Positions 27,408 through 35,192 of a stretch of 64,000 nt of DNA are shown here, piece after piece. Each line of letters starts with the position of its first letter. The stretch's first letter is position 1. The translations under genes were made by a program, and so were the position numbers. Under the pieces are notes generated by a model. That model saw only the letters and a program-made list of their open reading frames with translations. It made no database searches and was not told where the DNA came from. The DNA comes from Sphingobium yanoikuyae (GTDB lineage Bacteria > Pseudomonadota > Alphaproteobacteria > Sphingomonadales > Sphingomonadaceae), in assembly GCF_013001025.1 (NCBI RefSeq), contig NZ_CP053021.1, positions 4,533,001 to 4,597,000 on the forward strand, read 5' to 3'.

Positions 27408-28286
27408 ATGACCGACATAAAGACCGTGGGCGTGATCGGCGCCGGCCAGATGGGGGCGGGCATTGCCCAGGTCGCCGCCCAGGCCGGCTATGACGTGATC
27501 CTGTCCGACATCGACCTGCCCCGCGCCGAAAAGGGCAAGGCCGGCATCGCCAAGCTGCTGGCCCGCGCGGTCGAAAAGGAAAAGATCAGCCAGGCCGACG
27601 CCGATGCCGCGCTCGCCCGCATCACCCCGGTCGGCGAGATCGCGCCGCTCGCCGGCGCCCAGCTGGTGATCGAGGCCGCGACCGAGCGCGAAGAGGTCAA
27701 GCGCACCATCTTCACCAATGTCGGCAAGATCCTGGCGCCCGGCGCCATCCTTGCCACCAACACCTCGTCCATCCCGATCACCCGCCTGGCCCAGGCCGCG
27801 CCCGACGCCAGCCGCTTCGTCGGCGTCCATTTCTTCAATCCGGTGCCGGTGATGGTGCTGGTCGAGGTCATTCGCGGCCTTGCCACGTCGCCCGAGACGG
27901 TCGCCGCGGTCGAGGGTTTCGCCGCGAAGATCGGCAAGACCACGGTCCATGCCTTCGATGCGCCCGGCTTCGTCGTGAACCGCATCCTGCTGCCGATGCT
28001 GAACGAGGCGGTGTTCGTGCTGGGCGAGGGCGTCGGCAGCGTCACCGACATCGATCAGGGTTGCAAGCTGGGCCTCAACCATCCGATGGGGCCGCTGACC
28101 CTGCTCGATTTCGTCGGCCTCGACACCGCGCTTGAAATCCTCAACGTCTTCCTCACCACCACCGGCGATCCCAAATATCGCCCGGCGCCGCTGCTGGTCA
28201 AATATGTCGAGGCCGGCTGGTATGGCCGCAAGACCGGCAAGGGCTTCTATGATTATTCGGGCCCGGAACCCGTCCCGACCCGTTAA
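27408..28286 (+). CDS. 3-hydroxybutyryl-CoA dehydrogenase
   Basis: A 292-aa enzyme. The NAD-binding motif [17 protein letters not shown] (11-27) and the family block [15 protein letters not shown] are present, with a C-terminal dimerisation domain (from about 190) containing [11 protein letters not shown]. It oxidises 3-hydroxybutyryl-CoA or related 3-hydroxyacyl-CoA in fatty-acid, polyhydroxybutyrate or aromatic degradation. A GAGGAG ribosome site lies just upstream. It is a single gene with no obvious operon partner here. Confidence 0.93.
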   Translation: MTDIKTVGVIGAGQMGAGIAQVAAQAGYDVILSDIDLPRAEKGKAGIAKLLARAVEKEKISQADADAALARITPVGEIAPLAGAQLVIEAATEREEVKRTIFTNVGKILAPGAILATNTSSIPITRLAQAAPDASRFVGVHFFNPVPVMVLVEVIRGLATSPETVAAVEGFAAKIGKTTVHAFDAPGFVVNRILLPMLNEAVFVLGEGVGSVTDIDQGCKLGLNHPMGPLTLLDFVGLDTALEILNVFLTTTGDPKYRPAPLLVKYVEAGWYGRKTGKGFYDYSGPEPVPTR

Positions 28287-28320
28287 AAAAACTATCCGGT
28301 GGGGCGGCCTCGTGCCGCCC
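28285..28320 (-). terminator. Intrinsic terminator after pspF
   Basis: A 7-bp GGGCGGC/GCCGCCC stem (28302-28320) abuts the pspF stop; on the minus strand it is followed after about 10 nt by a run of seven Ts (28285-28291). It also lies just after the convergent dehydrogenase gene. Confidence 0.6.
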
Positions 28321-29351
28321 TATCCCGCGCTCAGCCCATGTTTCTTCATGCAATGGCGCAACTGGTCATAGGTCAGGCCCAGCCCCTTGGCGGTGGCGCG
28401 CTGATTATAGCGGAACCGCTCCAGCGCCGCCCGCACGATCGCCGCCTCATGCGCATCGACCGCCGATTTGAGATCGGTGACATCGCCATGGCCGTTCATC
28501 ACCGATGCAGCCGCAGGTGCCGGCGCCGCGCTTTCCGGTGAAACTGCCGCAGTCCCCGGCATCAACGGGCGTGGTTTCCAGGGCGAGGCGAAGGGGTCGA
28601 ACACAATGGACGAGATCGGCCGCCCCGGCTCGGGCCAGCGATAGACCGCCCGCTCCACCACATTGCGCAGCTCGCGCACATTGCCCGGCCAGCCATAGCC
28701 TTCCAGTTCGGCCGCGCAGGCGGCGGAGAAGCCCGGCCATTGCGGCCAGTTGAGTTCTGCCGCCATGCGCCGGCCGAAATGGTCGGCCAGCACCGTTATG
28801 TCGCCTTCCCGCGCGCGCAGCGGCGGCAGGGTGATGACCTCGAAGCTCAGGCGGTCGAGCAAATCGGGGCGGAAGCGTCCGGCATCGGCGGCGGCGGGCA
28901 GATCCTCGTTGGTCGCCGCAACGATGCGGACATCGACCATCACCGGCCGCGACGACCCGATCCGTGTCACTTCGCCATATTCGATCACCCGCAGCAGCCG
29001 TTCCTGCGCTGCCATCGACAATGTGCCCAACTCGTCCAGGAACAAGGTGCCGCCATCGGCCTCCTCGAACCGGCCCGGCCGCGCCTTGGTCGCGCCGGTG
29101 AAGGCGCCCTGTTCATGGCCGAACAGCTCCGCCTCGATCAGCGTCTCGGGCAGGGCGGCGCAGTTCATCACGATCAGTGGTTCGCCCCAGCGCGGCGACA
29201 GATGATGCAGGCGCTCGGCGATCAGCTCCTTGCCGGTGCCGCGTTCGCCGATCACCAGCACCGGGCGATTGAGTTCGGCGGCCCGCCCGGCCAGTTCGAC
29301 GGCGTCGAGAAAGGCCAGCGACTGGCCGACAAACTGGGTATTTTTCTCCAT
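28320..29351 (-). CDS. pspF: Phage shock operon activator PspF
   Basis: A 343-aa sigma-54 enhancer-binding protein. It has the AAA+ core with Walker A GERGTGKE, the sigma-54-contacting loop GAFTGA, Walker B GGTLFLDELG, and a C-terminal Fis-type helix-turn-helix (NQRATAKGLGLTYDQLRHCM). As in PspF generally, there is no N-terminal receiver domain, since PspA regulates it. It is divergent from the psp genes; the ATG at 29351 is chosen as the first residue of the conserved MEKNTQFVG start. Confidence 0.95.
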   Translation of the reverse strand: MEKNTQFVGQSLAFLDAVELAGRAAELNRPVLVIGERGTGKELIAERLHHLSPRWGEPLIVMNCAALPETLIEAELFGHEQGAFTGATKARPGRFEEADGGTLFLDELGTLSMAAQERLLRVIEYGEVTRIGSSRPVMVDVRIVAATNEDLPAAADAGRFRPDLLDRLSFEVITLPPLRAREGDITVLADHFGRRMAAELNWPQWPGFSAACAAELEGYGWPGNVRELRNVVERAVYRWPEPGRPISSIVFDPFASPWKPRPLMPGTAAVSPESAAPAPAAASVMNGHGDVTDLKSAVDAHEAAIVRAALERFRYNQRATAKGLGLTYDQLRHCMKKHGLSAG

Positions 29352-29470
29352 GCGCCAAAATATGGGGAAATTTCCCAACTTTCAGCAAGAGAAATTTTTC
29401 TGCAGCCGTGCCAGATCATCAAAAAATGGCGGTTTTCTGCGCTTTTCGAAAATTGGCACGGCCTCTGCAG
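29352..29470 (+). promoter_or_regulatory. Sigma-54 promoter and PspF upstream sites of the psp operon
   Basis: TGGCACG-GCCTC-TGCA at 29454-29469 matches the sigma-54 -24/-12 consensus, with GG (29455-29456) and GC (29467-29468) exactly 10 nt apart. Upstream, GGGAAATTTCCC (about 29373-29384) and AGAAATTTTTCT (about 29391-29402) are palindromes that could be PspF enhancer sites. They also overlap the pspF 5' end, allowing autocontrol. Confidence 0.88.
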
Positions 29471-29538
29471 TGTTGGGAACGAAGCCGCTGCACAGACAGG
29501 CGGCACCTTTAGAAGGCCAGGTTCAAGGAGTGTTGAAG

Positions 29539-29712
29539 ATGGAAAAGAACAGCAACAGCGTTCGCGAAATCGGTCAGCTGATGTCGGTCGCCATTGCCGC
29601 CGTCCTGTTCGGATCGACCATGATCCTTTCGGCGGTCGGCCCGGCCCGCGCCAGCGAAGCCCCGGTCCTCGCGACCCAGGATACCCCCGCGACCCTGCGC
29701 TATCTGGCGTAA
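29539..29712 (+). CDS. Small exported or membrane peptide, first gene of the psp operon
   Basis: A 57-aa protein with a good ribosome site (AAGGAG, 8-nt spacing). A charged N terminus (MEKNSNSVREIGQ) precedes a hydrophobic helix (about 14-33) and an ARASEA sequence that resembles a signal-peptidase site; the remaining 20 residues are polar. It is the first gene after the sigma-54 promoter and 84 bp before pspA. I do not recognise a named family. A membrane-stress peptide or a secreted product of stress induction is possible; this is inference. Confidence 0.7.
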   Translation: MEKNSNSVREIGQLMSVAIAAVLFGSTMILSAVGPARASEAPVLATQDTPATLRYLA

Positions 29713-29796
29713 GGCCGCACGACCCAGGCCGGGGCGGAAATGCCCCCTCTCGTCCGCCCCAGCCCCCTTGAAGAGAAGACCAGGAGCACCGTTAAA

Positions 29797-30465
29797 ATGG
29801 GTATTTTCTCCCGCACCCGAGACATCATCGCCGCCAATGTCACCGACCTGCTCGACAAGGCCGAAGACCCGGCGAAGATGATCCGCATGATCATCCTCGA
29901 AATGGAGGAGACGCTGGTCGAGGTGCGCGCGTCCGCCGCCCGCACGATCGCCGACCAGAAGGAAATGCGTCGTCACATCGGCAAGCTGCAGGCGCTGCAG
30001 GATGGCTGGACCGAAAAGGCCCAGCTCGCCCTCAGCAAGGATCGCGAGGATCTCGCCAAGGCAGCTCTGGTCGAACGCCAGAAGGCCGCCGACATGGCCG
30101 AGCATCTCTCCCACGAGATCGAGGTGCTGGACGAGGCGCTGAAGGCGTCGGAAGAGGATATCGCCAAGCTGCAGGGCAAGCTGCGCGAGGCGCGTGCCCG
30201 CCAGAACAGCCTGGTCAGCCGCATGGAAAGCGCGCAGAACCGCCTGCGGGTGCGCGAAGCCTATGCCGGCGAGAAGGTCAACGAAGCCTTTGCCCGCTTC
30301 GACATGCTCGAACGCCGCGTCGATATGGCCGAAGGCCGCGCCGATGCCATGGGTCTGGGCGCGCCGCCCAAGACGCTGGAAGAGGAAATCGCGGAGCTGA
30401 AGTCGGCCGACAAGGTCGATGCCGATCTCGCCGCGCTCAAGGCCAGCATGAACAAGGGAGCCTGA
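29797..30465 (+). CDS. pspA: Phage shock protein A (PspA/IM30 family)
   Basis: A 222-aa, almost wholly coiled-coil protein starting MGIFSRTRDIIAANV, with the family block DKAEDPAKMIRMIILEMEE. PspA binds stressed membrane and restrains PspF when not needed. It is the second gene of the sigma-54-controlled cluster and lies 4 bp before pspB. Confidence 0.96.
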   Translation: MGIFSRTRDIIAANVTDLLDKAEDPAKMIRMIILEMEETLVEVRASAARTIADQKEMRRHIGKLQALQDGWTEKAQLALSKDREDLAKAALVERQKAADMAEHLSHEIEVLDEALKASEEDIAKLQGKLREARARQNSLVSRMESAQNRLRVREAYAGEKVNEAFARFDMLERRVDMAEGRADAMGLGAPPKTLEEEIAELKSADKVDADLAALKASMNKGA

Positions 30466-30469
30466 TCCG

Positions 30470-30736
30470 ATGGAAGACGTACTGGTCCCCATCGCCGTGG
30501 TCGGCATGCTGTTCATCGGCATGCCCTGGCTGATCTTCCACTATGTCACCAAGTGGAAGCAGGCGCCCAAGATCACCGACGAGGACGAGCGGCTGCTGGA
30601 TGAACTCCACCTGCTCGCCCGCCGTCTCGAAGACAGGCTGCAGACGGTCGAACGGATCGTCGCAGCCGACAATCCCGACTTCCGCCCGCAACGTCCGGCA
30701 CAGGACGATAATTACGACTTCGACCGGAGGAACTGA
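30470..30736 (+). CDS. pspB: Phage shock protein B
   Basis: An 88-aa protein with one N-terminal membrane helix (about 4-26) and a cytoplasmic helix LLDELHLLARRLEDRLQTVE ending in RIVAADNPDFR, the normal PspB ending. PspB and PspC sense envelope stress and draw PspA from PspF. The Glu-Arg-Ile tail recurs in the four small proteins after pspC. Confidence 0.93.
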   Translation: MEDVLVPIAVVGMLFIGMPWLIFHYVTKWKQAPKITDEDERLLDELHLLARRLEDRLQTVERIVAADNPDFRPQRPAQDDNYDFDRRN

Positions 30737-30737
30737 C

Positions 30738-31118
30738 ATGAGCGCCCGCCGCACCAAATTCTATCTCGACAAGCAGAATGGCAAGTGGATGGGCGTGTGC
30801 TCCGGCATCGCCGACTATACCGGGATCGACGTGGTCTGGGTTCGGGTCGGCGCGGTGCTGGTGACCCTGATGGGGGCCTTCCCCTGGACGCTGATCGCCT
30901 ATTTCGCCGCCGCCTATTTCGCCGATGCCAAGCCCCAGGGCCTTTATTCGGATCGGGACGACGAGAAATTCTGGCAGGGCGTGCGCACCAACCCGGCGCG
31001 CTCCACCCGCGACGTCCGCTCCAAGTTCCGCGACATCGACCGCCGCCTCGCCGACATCGAGGTCTATTATACCAGCCGCAACACGCGCCTTGCCGACGAG
31101 ATCGACAGCCTGCGCTGA
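30738..31118 (+). CDS. pspC: Phage shock protein C
   Basis: A 126-aa protein with the PspC domain (KFYLDKQNGKWMGVCSGIAD, about 6-25), two hydrophobic segments (about 30-60), and a C-terminal helix RRLADIEVYYTSRNTRLADE ending DSLR. The ATG at 30738 follows the pspB stop almost directly. The C-terminal helix resembles those of the small proteins encoded just downstream. Confidence 0.93.
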   Translation: MSARRTKFYLDKQNGKWMGVCSGIADYTGIDVVWVRVGAVLVTLMGAFPWTLIAYFAAAYFADAKPQGLYSDRDDEKFWQGVRTNPARSTRDVRSKFRDIDRRLADIEVYYTSRNTRLADEIDSLR

Positions 31119-31160
31119 AGCATAGCCAGGACAGGGCAGCAATAACGGGGAGTTAAGGCC

Positions 31161-31451
31161 ATGAATTTCGCAGGACCGACCTTCGTTCTGGCCATCATCG
31201 CCATGTCGACGCTGGGCTGGATGTTCACCACCTGGGTCCGTGCCCGCCATGGTTATCCGGTTGAAAATGAATGGACGGGCACCGTTCATCGAACAGATCC
31301 CGACGCCGGTCGAAAAATCGACCTTCTTTCAAGTGAAAACGAAAAGCTGACTGGCCGCATCAGCCGCCTCGAAGAACGCATCGCAGTCCTCGAACGGATC
31401 GCCACCGATCCCGCCGCCCGGACCGCGCGCGATATCGACGCGCTGCGCTGA
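31161..31451 (+). CDS. PspB-like small membrane/coiled-coil protein 1
   Basis: A 96-aa protein: a membrane helix (about 6-27), then WVRARHGYPVENEW, then a charged coiled coil with RLEERIAVLERIAT and a terminal ARDIDALR. It shares the RxRHGYPxEN motif with the next protein (31480) and the VLERIxT tail with PspB and the others. It lies 42 bp after pspC, with a GGGGAG ribosome site, in the same orientation. Unnamed; by position and structure it probably joins the membrane-stress response, perhaps as a PspB/C partner. Confidence 0.8.
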   Translation: MNFAGPTFVLAIIAMSTLGWMFTTWVRARHGYPVENEWTGTVHRTDPDAGRKIDLLSSENEKLTGRISRLEERIAVLERIATDPAARTARDIDALR

Positions 31452-31479
31452 CGCTGACCAGGCAAGGGGAGTAAAGATC

Positions 31480-31791
31480 ATGGTTCCAGTTGAAGTTCTT
31501 GCGCCTGCTGCGGTCATCGTCGGATCGCTGGGTGTTGCGGGTTGGGTTTTTACCACCTGGCTTCGCATCCGGCACGGCTACCCGCTGGAAAATAGCTGGG
31601 GCAAGGCGGTCTATCCGCAGAAGAATGAGGAAATGGTCGAGCGCATCAAGCTGATCAGCCAGGAAAATGCCCAGCTGCGCGCCGAAATCGGCTCGATGAA
31701 GGACCGGCTCGCCGTGGTCGAGCGGATCGTCACCGACGAAAGCCATCAGCTCAATCGCGAAATCGAGCGGCTGCGCGGCCCGGCGAACTGA
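31480..31791 (+). CDS. PspB-like small membrane/coiled-coil protein 2
   Basis: A 103-aa protein and clear paralogue of its neighbour: a membrane helix (about 7-29), LRIRHGYPLENSWG, then a coiled coil with MKDRLAVVERIVTDES and a terminal NREIERLRG. It follows 28 bp after protein 1 with an AGGGGAG ribosome site. The conservation of both the juxtamembrane HGYP motif and the tail shows that it arose by tandem duplication. Function unknown. Confidence 0.8.
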   Translation: MVPVEVLAPAAVIVGSLGVAGWVFTTWLRIRHGYPLENSWGKAVYPQKNEEMVERIKLISQENAQLRAEIGSMKDRLAVVERIVTDESHQLNREIERLRGPAN

Positions 31792-31820
31792 TCGCCCCGC
31801 ACGCCCAAGGGAGGACAAAT

Positions 31821-32072
31821 ATGGATCCGTTTCAAATGGTCGTCGCCATCGTCGGGATTACCGCCGTCGCAAGCGTCGTCCGCGCCAAATATGGCGTCGT
31901 GCGCCGCCACAAGGGCGAGGAGTTCATCCAGCGCGGTCCCGATCCGGAGGCCGAACGCCTCCGCGCCGAAGTGAAGGCGCTCAAGGACCGGGTTGCCGTG
32001 CTGGAACGGCTCGCCACCGACAGTTCGACCGCGCTGGAGCGCGAATTCGAGAAGCTCAAGGACCGCGACTGA
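31821..32072 (+). CDS. PspB-like small membrane/coiled-coil protein 3
   Basis: An 83-aa protein with a short hydrophobic N terminus (about 5-20) followed by RAKYGVVRRHKGEEF and a coiled coil with LKDRVAVLERLATDSS and a terminal LEREFEKLKDRD. It keeps the tail module but has replaced the HGYP motif. It starts 29 bp after protein 2 behind GGGAGGA. Confidence 0.78.
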   Translation: MDPFQMVVAIVGITAVASVVRAKYGVVRRHKGEEFIQRGPDPEAERLRAEVKALKDRVAVLERLATDSSTALEREFEKLKDRD

Positions 32073-32100
32073 TCGCGGCAAAGGACACAGGGAGGACATC

Positions 32101-32334
32101 ATGCAGGATCCCCTCTTCTACCTCACCATGGCCACCGCCGGCCTTGCCGGCCTCACCATCGTCGCCTTCGCGTCGCTGCGCGGCTGGAATGGTTGGCTCG
32201 ACCTCAAGCGCGCGGAACTGAGCCGCCGCAGCGAGGAAGCCGCCCCACCCTCGGCCGCCGCCCGTATCGAGGTCGCCGACCTCAAGGAACGCATCCGCAA
32301 GCTCGAAGCCATCGCCGCCGGCGTCGATCTCTGA
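32101..32334 (+). CDS. PspB-like small membrane/coiled-coil protein 4
   Basis: A 77-aa protein, the most diverged member: a membrane helix (about 6-25), WLDLKRAELSRRSEE, and a short tail DLKERIRKLEAIAAGVDL that matches only the first half of the shared module. It starts 28 bp after protein 3 behind GGGAGGA. It ends the series; a hairpin follows. Confidence 0.75.
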   Translation: MQDPLFYLTMATAGLAGLTIVAFASLRGWNGWLDLKRAELSRRSEEAAPPSAAARIEVADLKERIRKLEAIAAGVDL

Positions 32335-32343
32335 TCCGTCGGC

Positions 32344-32377
32344 GGGGAAAAGCGGCTTTCCCGCACCGCTTTTCCCC
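32344..32377 (+). terminator. Hairpin between the psp series and sufE
   Basis: A perfect 12-bp stem (GGGGAAAAGCGG with CCGCTTTTCCCC, 10-nt loop) lies just before sufE. There is no long T-tract after it, so termination may be partial, and the stem may also affect sufE translation. Confidence 0.55.
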
Positions 32378-32390
32378 CTATATGGGCGGT

Positions 32391-32816
32391 ATGACCGATC
32401 AGCCCGCCCCGATGCCCGTTCTGGCCGACCTCCAGGAAGAATATGAATTTCTCGACGCCGATGATCGCTATCGCCTGTTGATCGATCTCGGCCGGGGGCT
32501 GGAGGATATGCCCGACGCGCTCAAGACCGACACGACGCTGGTGCGGGGCTGCTCGGCGGCGGTCTGGGTCTATCCCACGGTGCTGGATGACGGCCGACTC
32601 CATTTCCTCGCCGACAGCAATGCCGCCATCACCAAGGGGATCATCGCGCTGGTGCTGCTGACCGTGCAGGACCGCGCCCCGGCAGAGATCGGCGCAACCG
32701 ATATCGAGGGCGCGCTGGCTCCCTTCGACCTCAAGAACCAGCTCAGCTCCAACCGCACCCAGGGCATTCCCAACATGATCGCCCTGATCCGCGAGACCGC
32801 TGCCCGCTACGCCTGA
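32391..32816 (+). CDS. sufE: Cysteine desulfuration protein SufE
   Basis: A 141-aa protein of normal SufE length with the sulfur-acceptor Cys in VRGCSAAVWVY and the C-terminal block GLxP-like region reading SSNRTQGIPNM. SufE takes sulfane sulfur from SufS and passes it to SufB. It lies some 5 kb away from the suf operon in this genome, next to the psp series. The ATG at 32391 is chosen over one 9 bp upstream that falls against the hairpin; both are in frame. Confidence 0.9.
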   Translation: MTDQPAPMPVLADLQEEYEFLDADDRYRLLIDLGRGLEDMPDALKTDTTLVRGCSAAVWVYPTVLDDGRLHFLADSNAAITKGIIALVLLTVQDRAPAEIGATDIEGALAPFDLKNQLSSNRTQGIPNMIALIRETAARYA

Positions 32817-32867
32817 CGGAAACTCCCGCGCATCCCCGCGTTCTTGCCTGACAAGGAGAATGCGACA

Positions 32868-33365
32868 ATGCGCCATATCATGCCCCTCGCTATGCTCGGC
32901 CTGTTGGCCGCCTGTTCGGGCGGGGACAAGGAGGAACCGACCCAGCGCGACCAGATCGGCCAGGTCTGGAAATATGAAACCGCCGGCGCCAGCCAGAAGG
33001 TCGCCTATATCGGGAGCGCCAACAGCGTGCAGACCATGACCGCCGCCGACACCTTCTCGGTGCTGATGGTCCAGCCCATGTCCAATGGCGAAAAGACGGT
33101 GACGGTGAAGCTGGTTGGCGCGCCCTTCCAGTGCGACCTGTCCGACTGCGCGGTCGATGCCACCACCGATGATGGCAAGGCCCATCGCTGGAAGGGCCGC
33201 ATGACCGAAGCGAAGGACGGGATCGAGATCATGCCCTCGCAAAATGCCTATGAGGCGATCGCCAAGGCGAAAAGCGTGAAGGTAAACCTCGCCGTCGGCC
33301 CGAAGGATCAGCGCTTCCCGTTCGAATTCAACGTCGCCGGGCTCGACCTCAAGAAGGGTGCCTGA
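32868..33365 (+). CDS. Predicted lipoprotein, unknown function
   Basis: A 165-aa protein with a lipoprotein signal: MRHIMPLAMLGLLAAC, with Cys16 followed by SGGDK. The rest is a beta-rich periplasmic domain with two Cys residues (FQCDLSDCAVD) that may form a disulfide. The start at 32868 follows AAGGAG by 9 nt. I do not recognise the family; it appears as a stand-alone gene. Confidence 0.75.
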   Translation: MRHIMPLAMLGLLAACSGGDKEEPTQRDQIGQVWKYETAGASQKVAYIGSANSVQTMTAADTFSVLMVQPMSNGEKTVTVKLVGAPFQCDLSDCAVDATTDDGKAHRWKGRMTEAKDGIEIMPSQNAYEAIAKAKSVKVNLAVGPKDQRFPFEFNVAGLDLKKGA

Positions 33366-33372
33366 CACACGA

Positions 33373-33402
33373 CAGGGCGAGCGCTGTAATGCGCTCGCCC
33401 TG
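33373..33402. terminator. Convergent terminator hairpin
   Basis: A perfect 11-bp stem (CAGGGCGAGCG with CGCTCGCCCTG, 8-nt loop) between the stop of the lipoprotein gene and that of the convergent ggt gene. Confidence 0.75.
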
Positions 33403-33412
33403 ACTACCTCGC

Positions 33413-35122
33413 TTATTCCTGCAGCGACACGCCGGGGCTGCGCGGGTCGGCGGCGCCGATCCAGTGGCCGTCGGCGGTCCGCTCGGCGGCATTGGCCTTG
33501 AGGCCCAGGCGCGAGATGGTGACGCGGTGGCCCAGTTTCTCCAGCGGTCCCTTCATCGCTTCCAGCGACGTGCCCTGTTCCAGCACCAGCCCGTCGCCAT
33601 TGAAGAATTCCAGACCCAGCGCGATCGAATCCTGCGCCGACAGGCCCCAGTCGAAATGAGCGATCAGCGCCTTGGCGACCTGCATGATGATGGTCTTGCC
33701 GCCGGCCGCGCCGACGGTGAAGATCGGCATGCCCTTATCGTCATAGACGATGGTCGGCGACATGGACGATAGCGGCCGTTTGCCCGGCTCCACCCGGTTG
33801 GCGACCGGCGCGCCATTTTTCTCGGGCGTGAAGCTGAAATCGGTCAGCTCATTGTTCAGCACCACGCCATTGGCGACCAGCTGGCTGCCGAAGAAGCTCT
33901 CGATCGTCGATGTCCAGGCGGCGATGTCGCCATTGCGGTCCACTGCGACGAAATGGCTGGTGCCGCTTTCCGGTTGGGGCAGGGCGCTGGTGCGCGGCTG
34001 CGCCCCGGCGGGCAGGCCAGGCTTATAGGCAGTGAGCGCCTTGTTCAGCCGGATCTCGCCCGACCGCTGCTTCAAATAAGCGGGATCGATCAGCCCGGCG
34101 ATCGGCACATGGACGAACTCGGGGTCGCCCAGCCAGGTGTCGCGATCCGCATAGGCGAGCTGCATCGCTTCGCCGATGACGTGCCAGGAGCGCGGATCAT
34201 CCTTGCCCCACTGCGCCAGCGGGAAGCGCTCGACCATGCCCAGCACCTGCAGCACGGTGATGCCGCCGGCCGACGCCGGCCCCATGCCGCACACCGTATA
34301 GGCGCGATAATGGCCGCATACCGGCTTGCGGTCCTTGACCTGGTAATTGGCCAGGTCGTCGGTCGTCATCGGCACCGGATTGCGGGGTGCATTGGTGACG
34401 GCCTTGGCGATCGCCTGCGCATTCTCGCCCAGATAGAAGGCGTCCGGCCCTTCCGCCGCGATCCGCTTGAACAGGGCGGCGAGCGGCGGGTTCTTCAGCG
34501 TCGTGCCGACTGACGGCAACTGCCCGTCGATCCAGTAATAGCTGCGGATTTCCGGGAAATCGGCCCAGATATTCTGCAAGGCCTTCAGCGCCGTGGCGGT
34601 GCGCTCGCCCAGCTGGAAGCCATCGTCGGCCAGCCGGATAGCCGGCTGGAACAGGTCGGCCCAGGGCAGCTTGCCCCATTTCTTGTGGGCTTCCCACGCC
34701 ATGCGCAGATTGCCCGGCACGCCGACCGAATAGCCGCCCGGCCAGGCCTGGACGAAGGGCAGGGGCTTGCCGTCCGCGCCCATGAAGCGATCGGGCCGGG
34801 CGGCGGCCGGCGCGGTCTCGCGCCCGTCGATCGATTCCAGCACGCCGCTCGCGCCATCATGATGCATCAGGAAGCCGCCGCCGCCGATGCCGCTATTATG
34901 CGGCTCGACCACGTTCAGCGCCAGCATCATCGCGATCGCCGCGTCGGTGGCGCTGCCGCCCTTGCGCAATATTTCCTGCCCCGCTGCCGCCGCGCGCGGA
35001 TCGGCGGCGGACACGGTGGCATTCAATGCCACCGGCTCGCGCGCCAGGGCGGTTACGGGCGCCAGGGCAAGGGGGGCAATCAGGGCGAAGGGGGCCAGCA
35101 GGCCGGTCAGGCGGGAGGTCAT
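33413..35122 (-). CDS. ggt: Gamma-glutamyltransferase
   Basis: A 569-aa periplasmic N-terminal-nucleophile hydrolase. A signal peptide (about 1-28) precedes the large subunit; the autoprocessing/nucleophile Thr lies in SGTSHFVAVDRNGDIAAWT, at the start of the small subunit. GGSATDAAIAMMLALNVVEP and SGIGGGGFL are family blocks. It hydrolyses glutathione and transfers its gamma-glutamyl group. Start at 35122 (MTSRLTGLL...) chosen because it begins the signal peptide. Confidence 0.93.
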   Translation of the reverse strand: MTSRLTGLLAPFALIAPLALAPVTALAREPVALNATVSAADPRAAAAGQEILRKGGSATDAAIAMMLALNVVEPHNSGIGGGGFLMHHDGASGVLESIDGRETAPAAARPDRFMGADGKPLPFVQAWPGGYSVGVPGNLRMAWEAHKKWGKLPWADLFQPAIRLADDGFQLGERTATALKALQNIWADFPEIRSYYWIDGQLPSVGTTLKNPPLAALFKRIAAEGPDAFYLGENAQAIAKAVTNAPRNPVPMTTDDLANYQVKDRKPVCGHYRAYTVCGMGPASAGGITVLQVLGMVERFPLAQWGKDDPRSWHVIGEAMQLAYADRDTWLGDPEFVHVPIAGLIDPAYLKQRSGEIRLNKALTAYKPGLPAGAQPRTSALPQPESGTSHFVAVDRNGDIAAWTSTIESFFGSQLVANGVVLNNELTDFSFTPEKNGAPVANRVEPGKRPLSSMSPTIVYDDKGMPIFTVGAAGGKTIIMQVAKALIAHFDWGLSAQDSIALGLEFFNGDGLVLEQGTSLEAMKGPLEKLGHRVTISRLGLKANAAERTADGHWIGAADPRSPGVSLQE

Positions 35123-35192
35123 GGCCGGCACCCTAAAGCTCGCATTTCGTTTCGCAACCCGTCTTGTTTCGATCATGTCCGGGAAGGACGGA

